Positions 32,809 through 37,821 of a stretch of DNA of 37,821 nucleotides are shown here, piece by piece (the stretch's first letter is position 1; every line of letters begins with the position of its first letter). Below the pieces are notes generated by a model. It was not told the origin of the DNA. It searched no databases and saw only the letters and a program-made list of their open reading frames with translations. Location of the stretch: contig NZ_JAHMHW010000030.1 in assembly GCF_020169515.1 (NCBI RefSeq), forward strand, positions 1 to 37,821, given 5' to 3'. The translations under genes and the position numbers were made by a program. This stretch comes from Paenibacillus vietnamensis (lineage in GTDB: Bacteria > Bacillota > Bacilli > Paenibacillales > Paenibacillaceae).

Positions 32809-33984
32809 TTACACGGTTTGTCCGGTACCTTCCGGACCGGCCGCTTCCGCTTTCCGGACCTGTTCAATTGCCGTGCGGATCGCAGCCAGCGCCTCCTCGT
32901 CGGTTTCCTTACCGGCGGCTTTGCGCAGCGCCTCCAGCGCCTCGCTGCCGCCGATCCTGGACAGCGACCAGGCCGCCGTCCCCCGCAGGACCGGCCTCGT
33001 ATCCTGCTCCAGCACGCGGATCAGATCGGGCACGGCTGCCGCTTCTTTAAAGTTGCCAAGCGCGATGACGGCGTTGCGCTGAATCGGCTTCTTGCCCCGC
33101 CATGCCGAGGAGGTTTTCCCGTACTTCGCTTGAAACTCCTTATTCCCGATCGTCAGCAGCGGGAGCAGCAGCGGCTTGACCAGCTCATGGTCCGGCTGAA
33201 GCTCCGGCTGGTGAGTCCAGTTTTTGCCCCGGTTGACGGGGCACACCGTCTGGCACGTATCGCAGCCGTAAAGCCTGTTGCCGATTTTCCGCATCAGCTC
33301 GTCGGTCAGCATGCCTTTCGACTGGGTGACAAAAGAGATACAGCGGCTCGAATTGAGCTCCCCGGGGCCGACAAGCGCATCCGTCGGACATGCGTCTATG
33401 CATTTGGTGCAGGTGCCGCAGCCTTCGGTTACCGGCTCGTCCGGCTCAAGCGGCAAATTCGTAATCATTTCTCCGAGATAGATCCAGGAGCCCAGCTCGG
33501 GTGAAATCACCGAGCAGTTTTTGGCGCTCCAGCCGATGCCTGCGCGCTCCGCGACTGCGCGGTCGGATAATGCGCCCGTATCGACCATGCTTTCCGCCCG
33601 TAATTCGGGCACACGTTCCCGCAGCCATTGCTCCAGCTTGGCCAGCCGGTCGCGCAGCACGCGGTGATAATCTTCGCCCCATGCCGAGCGCGACAGTATG
33701 CCCCGTCTCGCACCCGGCTCCGACTTCGGGGGATCCTTCAGCTTCGAAGGATACGCGACGGCGATGGCGATAATCGATTGGGGATTATCGAAGAGCAGGC
33801 CGGGATTCGTCCGTTTCTCGATATCCGGCTCCTCGAAGCCCGATTCCCTGCCCAGCTCGCGGTGACGAAGCAGAATCTGCTTCAGGCTGGTGAACGGATC
33901 GGCCGAGGCTACCCCGATCTTATCGATGCCGAGACTTGGCGCCGCGGCTTTCATCTCTTCCTTCAGCTTTGCCCAGCGGTCCAT
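32809..33984 (-). CDS. queG: Epoxyqueuosine reductase QueG
   Basis: A 391-residue cobalamin-dependent enzyme that performs the last step of queuosine synthesis in tRNA, the reduction of epoxyqueuosine. The N-terminal half holds the conserved DUF1730/cobalamin region (YHRVLRDRLAKLEQWL, VDTGALSDRAVAERAGIGWSAKN). Two 4Fe-4S motifs follow: GCGTCTKCIDACPT and YGCDTCQTVCPVN. The C-terminal ~90 residues are HEAT-like repeats (RNAVIALGNFKEAAAVPDLIRVLE), as in Bacillus and Streptococcus QueG. AAGGA is 7 nt upstream. The gene begins 2 bp after the rnhA stop, so the two are translationally linked. Confidence 0.95.
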   Translation of the reverse strand: MDRWAKLKEEMKAAAPSLGIDKIGVASADPFTSLKQILLRHRELGRESGFEEPDIEKRTNPGLLFDNPQSIIAIAVAYPSKLKDPPKSEPGARRGILSRSAWGEDYHRVLRDRLAKLEQWLRERVPELRAESMVDTGALSDRAVAERAGIGWSAKNCSVISPELGSWIYLGEMITNLPLEPDEPVTEGCGTCTKCIDACPTDALVGPGELNSSRCISFVTQSKGMLTDELMRKIGNRLYGCDTCQTVCPVNRGKNWTHQPELQPDHELVKPLLLPLLTIGNKEFQAKYGKTSSAWRGKKPIQRNAVIALGNFKEAAAVPDLIRVLEQDTRPVLRGTAAWSLSRIGGSEALEALRKAAGKETDEEALAAIRTAIEQVRKAEAAGPEGTGQTV

Positions 33985-33986
33985 GG

Positions 33987-34421
33987 CTACATCCTTCTGA
34001 TCGCTTCGCGCGCAAGCTCGTCGCAGCGGTTATTCCACTTGTTGTCGCTGTGGCCTTTTACCTTCACATAGTCCACCTTGTGCGTGTTCATCAGCGCCCA
34101 CAGCTCCTTCCAGAGCTCCTGGTTCTCGACGGGCTGGTTCTTGCTGTTCTTCCAGCCGTTACGAAGCCAGCCATTGATCCACCCCTTCTGGAAGCAGTTC
34201 ACGACATAGGCGGAGTCGCTGTATACCGTCACCTTGCAAGGCTCCTTCAGCAGCTTAAGCCCTTCGATCACCGCCTGGATTTCCATCCGGTTGTTCGTCG
34301 TATGCTTCTCCCCGCCGGATATTTCCTTCTGATGCACGCCAAAAAACAAAATCGATCCCCAGCCGCCGGGACCGGGATTTCCGGAGCAGGCGCCGTCCGT
34401 ATAAAGCATTACTTCCTTCAT
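33987..34421 (-). CDS. rnhA: Ribonuclease HI
   Basis: A 144-residue RNase H of the E. coli type that cuts the RNA strand of RNA-DNA hybrids. The four catalytic acids are visible: Asp in YTDGACSGNPG, Glu in NNRMEIQAV, Asp in YSDSAYVV, and Asp in NRCDELAREA, with the preceding His in VKGHSDNKWN. The basic handle region (GWLRNGWKNSKNQP) is present. GGGAGGT is 9 nt upstream of ATG 34421; the extension to 34469 overlaps lepB and is rejected. It lies 17 bp after lepB and 2 bp before queG. Confidence 0.95.
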   Translation of the reverse strand: MKEVMLYTDGACSGNPGPGGWGSILFFGVHQKEISGGEKHTTNNRMEIQAVIEGLKLLKEPCKVTVYSDSAYVVNCFQKGWINGWLRNGWKNSKNQPVENQELWKELWALMNTHKVDYVKVKGHSDNKWNNRCDELAREAIRRM

Positions 34422-34438
34422 CCGATTGTTACCTCCCG

Positions 34439-34987
34439 TTATAGTCCCTTGATTTCCTTGATCGGCCACAAAATATAATCCGCCCTGCCGCGGATCAGCT
34501 CCCCCGGCACCGCATGAAAGGTACGGCTGTCCAGGCTTGCCCGCGCATGGCGATTATCCCCCATCACAAAATAATGCCCTTCGCCGATAATTTCCGGTCC
34601 GTAGCTCATGTCTTCGATGAGCGTGTCGGTATACGGCTCCTCGACCAGCTCGCCGTTGCGGTACAAACGCTGGTCGTGAATTTCGATCCGGTCGCCCGGC
34701 AGTCCTACGATCCGCTTGACGAGAAATTTTTTGTCCTTGCCCGTCACGTTCGGCTCCGACAGGATGACCACATCGCCGATCTTCGGCTCGCCGATCAAAT
34801 AAACGAATTTGTTCACAAACAGCCACTCATTGTCGGTCAGCGTCGGCTCCATGGAGCTGCCTTCGACCGTCGATAAATTAAATACGAAAAAATGCAGAGC
34901 CATGACGACGGCAAAAGCGATTACCAGCGTCTTCACCCAGTCCAGCAGCTCCTTCACCCATTCTGGCCTTTGTATTGCCGCTTTCAT
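34439..34987 (-). CDS. lepB: Signal peptidase I
   Basis: A 182-residue type I signal peptidase with one N-terminal membrane segment (residues ~15-38), the short Gram-positive form. The catalytic Ser lies in VEGSSMEPTL and the Lys in KRIVGLPGDRIE; YFVMGDNRHARASLDSR is box E. It removes signal peptides from exported proteins such as the deacetylase in this window. The usual DNR-x-S-x-DSR box reads DNRHARASLDSR. The ATG overlaps the stop of the DUF402 gene (ATGA), so translation is coupled. Confidence 0.94.
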   Translation of the reverse strand: MKAAIQRPEWVKELLDWVKTLVIAFAVVMALHFFVFNLSTVEGSSMEPTLTDNEWLFVNKFVYLIGEPKIGDVVILSEPNVTGKDKKFLVKRIVGLPGDRIEIHDQRLYRNGELVEEPYTDTLIEDMSYGPEIIGEGHYFVMGDNRHARASLDSRTFHAVPGELIRGRADYILWPIKEIKGL

Positions 34988-35541
34988 TCATTCACCTCAT
35001 CGTTTTGTCTATGCCAATCTTCATAATATTGCATCACATGCTGTTCCTGAAAGGGGGTCTGTCCCGCATCGATGCGCCCGATCAGCGAGTTCAGCCCTTC
35101 CTTCACCTTCTCATCCACCATCTTCGGATAATGATAGGCTGCTTTATGCAGATCGTATTCGTCCTGGTCGACCACAAACCTGAGGCCGTCGGCCGTCCGG
35201 ATCACATCCAGATCGTAATCGATATATGTGAGCACGTCCCCCAGCAAATACGGCGGCGAAGCCACATTGCAGTAATAACGGATGCCCCCTTCCTCCAGCA
35301 GGGCCACGACGTTGAACCATTGGCCCGGAAGAAAGAAGGAGACTGCCGGGACGCGGCTGATCCATATTTTACCGTCGGATTCTTGTATCGGCGTTTGTCG
35401 GTTAATGAGAACGATCATCTCTTCCGCCGCATGCTCGGGCAGCATCAGCTCCTCCGGGACGAGCCAGTTCTGCTGCCAAGTCCGGTGCAAATGACCGTTA
35501 TGTTTGAAGCTTTTGATCACGCAATGCCGATATCGTTCCAT
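34984..35541 (-). CDS. DUF402 nucleoside tri/diphosphate phosphatase (Ntdp/YgaC family)
   Basis: A 185-residue cytoplasmic protein. It resembles Bacillus YgaC and staphylococcal Ntdp, which hydrolyse nucleoside tri- and diphosphates in a metal-dependent way. The basic N-terminus (KSFKHNGHLHRTW) and the acidic metal-binding core (YYCNVASPPYLLGDVLTYIDYDLDV, then DQDEYDLHK) are diagnostic of DUF402. GAGGAG 6 nt upstream of ATG 35541 fixes the start. It heads the six-gene run that continues through lepB, rnhA, queG, yneF and folE. Confidence 0.92.
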   Translation of the reverse strand: MERYRHCVIKSFKHNGHLHRTWQQNWLVPEELMLPEHAAEEMIVLINRQTPIQESDGKIWISRVPAVSFFLPGQWFNVVALLEEGGIRYYCNVASPPYLLGDVLTYIDYDLDVIRTADGLRFVVDQDEYDLHKAAYHYPKMVDEKVKEGLNSLIGRIDAGQTPFQEQHVMQYYEDWHRQNDEVNE

Positions 35542-35651
35542 ACGGTTCTCCTCATAAAAGGTTATATGAATAAGAAAAGCATATCTCACCGCCAAAATCA
35601 ATTGACGATGCAGATATGCCCTGCGTACAACAAGTGCAGTAAAATTTCGCG

Positions 35652-36074
35652 TCAGCCCGTTACAATAGCAAGTTTCTGAAAAGACCGGAAAAAGTCGTTC
35701 GAAGCGTACCCCATCGACTCGTATAACGGCAAAACCGGCTCATTGTGCTCGTCTGCGGTAATTAATATCTTTGTGACATGCCGCTGCTCGAAGCGCTGGC
35801 GCAGCCCTTGTACTAGCGCTTTGCCTATTCCGCGGCGCTGGTGGGAGCGGGAAACGGCGATCCTGTAATAATAACCTTTGTTATTATCGATCGTACCGAT
35901 GATCATGCCAACGATCTCTGAATGTTCGACAGCGACGAGAACCAAATCACTGTCCCATGACAATTGGCGAGCAAAAGCTTCCATCGTTTGTTCGTAGCAC
36001 TCTTCGGTAAGTACATCCTCAAGGAGCGCTGTAATCGGTCTGTAATCGGACAACTGGAAGGAACGAACATTCAT
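35652..36074 (-). CDS. GNAT-family N-acetyltransferase
   Basis: A 140-residue acetyltransferase with the acetyl-CoA motif RIAVSRSHQRRGIGKALV near residues 70-87, the strand VLVAVEHSEIVGMIIG before it and LYESMGYASND near the end. RimI-like in outline, but the substrate is unknown. The ATG at 36074 has GAAGGTG 7 nt upstream; the longer frame to 36101 has no such signal. It reads away from sodA across the palindrome-rich interval at 36124-36240. Confidence 0.88.
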   Translation of the reverse strand: MNVRSFQLSDYRPITALLEDVLTEECYEQTMEAFARQLSWDSDLVLVAVEHSEIVGMIIGTIDNNKGYYYRIAVSRSHQRRGIGKALVQGLRQRFEQRHVTKILITADEHNEPVLPLYESMGYASNDFFRSFQKLAIVTG

Positions 36075-36101
36075 AATTTTACACCTTCTATACCATGTCA
36101 T

Positions 36102-36417
36102 AGTCCTGCATCTAGAATATAATACGACAATTTTTCACGAAATCCTGCTTCAATCTTTAATATTCCTTAAAATATTTAAAGAAATCTTTAAATATCTCGT
36201 GAAAACGCTTAATTTTAAGCGCTTTCACTTATTTTGTCGTTTTTAAAGGCTTGAGGACCCCGCGGTCATGAGGTTTTTTTACCCAGTTTGGGCCTAATGG
36301 CCGCTTAATAAGTCCCTTTGACGGAGGGCGCTTTTCCGTATAAATTCCAGTGCTTAGGACATGCTAGTTCGGGGTAAAAAAGAAGAGGACCAGAATTCGA
36401 CTTTTGAAACAATAATG
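36102..36417. promoter_or_regulatory. Palindrome-dense region between the GNAT gene and sodA
   Basis: A perfect 11-bp-arm palindrome (ATATTTAAAGA, 2-nt spacer, TCTTTAAATAT) is at 36172-36195. A 30-bp near-palindrome at 36199-36228 has arms GTGAAAACGCTTAA and TTAAGCGCTTTCAC, and each half looks like a partial cre site. Outer pairs ACGACAA (36124-36130)/TTGTCGT (36234-36240) and TTTTTCACGA/TCGTGAAAA frame the whole. Further on, GACCCCGCGGTC and a T-run (36276-36282) suggest a weak hairpin. No coding region is supported. Confidence 0.6.
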
Positions 36418-36446
36418 TTGATTTATTCGATCGGATAAGGGATAAT
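36418..36446 (+). promoter_or_regulatory. Candidate sigma-A promoter of sodA
   Basis: TTGATT (36418-36423), a 17-bp spacer and GATAAT (36441-36446), about 40 bp before the sodA start. Confidence 0.6.
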
Positions 36447-36486
36447 GGTCTAGGATAACTACATAATTTTAGGAGGTTAATAACAC

Positions 36487-37098
36487 ATGGCACATCAACT
36501 ACCTGCTTTGCCTTACGCGCACAACGCACTTGAGCCGCACATCGATGCGACGACAATGGAAATTCACCACGGCCGTCACCACAATGCTTACGTGACTAAC
36601 CTTAACGCAGCTTTGGAGTCCGCTCCTGAACTGCAAAGCAAATCGATCGAAGAATTGATCTCCGATCTGGCTAGCGTACCTGAATCCATCCGTACCGCCG
36701 TTCGCAACAACGGCGGCGGACATGCTAACCACAGCCTGTTCTGGGAAACGATCGGCCCTGACGCGGGCGGCGCTCCTACAGGAGCTCTTGCTGCAGCGAT
36801 CGAAAGCGAGCTGGGCGGCTTCGAAACGTTCAAAGCCGATTTCGCTAAAGCGGCAGCTACCCGTTTCGGAAGCGGCTGGGCATTCCTTGCGGTTGCCGGC
36901 GGCAAACTGAAGGTTTACAGCCTTCCTAACCAAGACAGCCCGATCATGGAAGGCGAAACGCCGATCCTTGGCCTGGATGTTTGGGAGCATGCTTACTACC
37001 TGAACTACCAGAACAAACGCCCTGACTACATCGCGGCGTTCTGGAACGTTGTTAACTGGGAAGAAGTTGGCAAACGTTACGAAGCGGCTGTAAAGTAA
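36487..37098 (+). CDS. sodA: Manganese superoxide dismutase
   Basis: A 203-residue cytoplasmic superoxide dismutase of standard length. The metal ligands are His27 (MEIHHGRHH), His82 (GGGHANHSLFW), Asp164 and His168 (LGLDVWEHAYYL). The NQDSPIMEG segment carries the Gln typical of manganese enzymes. The 5' part is rich in highly used codons, as expected for an abundant protein. AGGAGG is 10 nt upstream of the ATG. It is monocistronic: it has its own promoter and a strong terminator. It is the second dismutase in this window, after the SodF-like one. Confidence 0.97.
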   Translation: MAHQLPALPYAHNALEPHIDATTMEIHHGRHHNAYVTNLNAALESAPELQSKSIEELISDLASVPESIRTAVRNNGGGHANHSLFWETIGPDAGGAPTGALAAAIESELGGFETFKADFAKAAATRFGSGWAFLAVAGGKLKVYSLPNQDSPIMEGETPILGLDVWEHAYYLNYQNKRPDYIAAFWNVVNWEEVGKRYEAAVK

Positions 37099-37111
37099 TA
37101 TAGGTTTTTGA

Positions 37112-37149
37112 AACGGCGCCGACCTCCTTGCGAGGCGGCGCCGTTTTTT
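37112..37149 (+). terminator. Terminator of sodA
   Basis: A perfect 10-bp stem AACGGCGCCG/CGGCGCCGTT, extended inside by CCTC/GAGG-type pairing, is followed by TTTTTT. Confidence 0.93.
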
Positions 37150-37178
37150 GGTTAGCCTCCACGCACCGAACGTCACTA

Positions 37179-37424
37179 AATCCTATCGCAGCGGGCCTTC
37201 AAGTTACTTCACTCGAGCACTATTGCGATAGAAAGTATCGTTATCCCGCCGTCGCCCCGTCTTCCGCATGTCCATACGCCGCCGAACGCCGCAAATACGA
37301 TAATCCTATCGCTGTTGGCCTGCAAGTTACTTCACCCAAGCACTATTGCGATAAAAAGTATTGTTATCCCGCCGTCGCCCCGTCTTCCGCATGCCCAAAC
37401 GAGCCGATCGCCTCAAATAATGCT
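37179..37424. repeat. Tandem duplication, two units of 123 bp
   Basis: Unit 1 (37179-37301) and unit 2 (37302-37424) share long identical blocks, for example the 20-nt stretch from TTATCCCGCC in each. Unit 1 has an internal inverted repeat, CTATCGC (37183-37189) with GCGATAG (37224-37230), which is degraded by one base in unit 2. The period is a multiple of three, which leaves a chance open frame across it. The rest of the gap up to 37574 holds nothing I recognise. Confidence 0.85.
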
Positions 37425-37574
37425 AGAAATTAGCCTTATAACCCTGCTCCCTTTACTTGTTCATCCCGTCTTCCGATCATTTTATCTGCGCAGCACACCG
37501 GATGGGCACCTGCCGCATACGATACAGCAGGATAAACGCCTAATTCCTTTGTGCGAAGGAGATTGAGTACCTTC

Positions 37575-37821
37575 ATGGAATATACTTACCTTGATGAGCA
37601 TCAGTATGCCGCGTTAATGGGACGCCAAGCGGTCCCATCCGGCAGCGGCTGCGGCTGCGGCGGCAGTATGCGTATGATTACGCCGGGCGGTCCGGGAATG
37701 TTCCCGGGACCGGGGCCGGGGCCATTCCCGCCAGGGCCGGGGCCATTCCCGCCAGGGCCGGGGCCATTCCCGCCAGGGCCGGGGCCATTCCCGCCAGGGC
37801 CGGGGCCATTCCCGCCAGGGC
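37575..37821 (+). CDS. Pro/Gly-rich repeat protein, truncated by window edge
   Basis: The frame starts at ATG 37575 and is open to the window end (82 codons visible). An N-terminal head of about 35 residues (MEYTYLDEHQYAALMGRQ, then a Gly/Cys cluster GCGCGG) leads into repeats of PGPGPFPPG. From 37722 the DNA is a perfect 21-bp tandem repeat, so each unit adds seven residues. I do not recognise the head. Small Cys-containing heads with Pro/Gly repeats occur in Bacillales spore-coat-type proteins, but that role is inference. AAGGAG is 13 nt upstream, a long spacing. There is no signal peptide. Confidence 0.65.
   Translation, partial: MEYTYLDEHQYAALMGRQAVPSGSGCGCGGSMRMITPGGPGMFPGPGPGPFPPGPGPFPPGPGPFPPGPGPFPPGPGPFPPG
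37722..37821 (+). repeat. Perfect 21-bp tandem repeat (minisatellite)
   Basis: The unit CCATTCCCGCCAGGGCCGGGG (21 bp) occurs four times without a mismatch, then 16 bp of a fifth copy reach the window edge. It encodes PFPPGPG units. A related but shorter start lies at 37705-37721. Confidence 0.95.

Noticed and set aside
36241..36417. Metal-sensing riboswitch upstream of sodA
   Set aside because: There are short hairpins and a T-run, but no sequence matching yybP-ykoY or another class that I know.
37128..37433. 101-codon plus-strand frame across the tandem duplication
   Set aside because: It is open only because the 123-bp period is a multiple of three. It begins inside the sodA terminator and has no ribosome binding site.
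37722..37821. CRISPR-like array
   Set aside because: The 21-bp repeats are directly adjacent with no spacers and are in frame within a coding sequence.

Overview
The window looks like a chromosomal segment of a low-GC-phylum Gram-positive bacterium with a moderately high GC content, most likely Paenibacillus or a close relative. The evidence is strong AGGAGG-type ribosome binding sites at nearly every start, lipoprotein-anchored solute-binding proteins, and Bacillales-typical proteins (YneF/UPF0154, a DUF402 Ntdp-type phosphatase, GsaB-type aminomutase, a SodF-like superoxide dismutase beside a canonical MnSOD, aconitase A, LytR-CpsA-Psr protein). The genus is inferred from protein style and from intergenic repeats; no rRNA or other phylogenetic marker is present. 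I saw no tRNA, rRNA, CRISPR array, prophage or complete insertion sequence.

Layout. 1-6474 (minus): polysaccharide deacetylase, then an overlapping moxR - DUF58 - transglutaminase operon; the transglutaminase runs off the left edge and carries a ~106-residue glycine/threonine/alanine repeat insert inside its catalytic domain. 6933-9517 (minus): metN-metI-metQ methionine importer with a clear sigma-A promoter and probably a CTG start for metN. 9764-11293: an unrecognised protein and a divergent GNAT acetyltransferase. 11329-14467 (minus): an ABC-2 exporter (ATPase plus two permeases) followed by the peroxiredoxin Bcp. 14882-17661 (plus): LytR-CpsA-Psr protein and a stand-alone glutamate-1-semialdehyde aminomutase. 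17821-22242 (minus): sugar dehydrogenase lipoprotein, inositol monophosphatase, TauE/SafE permease, UV-damage endonuclease and a small conserved-looking protein. 22243-23071 is a gene-free, repeat-rich gap. 23072-25442 (minus): amidase-domain protein and D-Ala-D-Ala ligase.

25688-30608 holds aconitase, a convergent IclR-family regulator and a membrane-anchored alpha/beta hydrolase. The leader of aconitase and the leader of the IclR gene share a nearly identical 17-bp palindrome just downstream of similar promoters, which suggests that the regulator controls both itself and the TCA-cycle enzyme. 30695-31783 is an extended SodF-like dismutase. 31878-35541 (minus) is a compact six-gene run: DUF402 phosphatase, signal peptidase I, RNase HI, epoxyqueuosine reductase, YneF and GTP cyclohydrolase I. 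A GNAT gene, then sodA, a 123-bp tandem duplication, and the start of a small Pro/Gly-rich protein encoded by perfect 21-bp repeats complete the window.

No single multi-gene system here looks wholly new. The best leads are the IclR/aconitase operator pair, the repeat insert between the catalytic residues of the transglutaminase, the palindrome-dense region upstream of sodA, and the several repeat families between genes.
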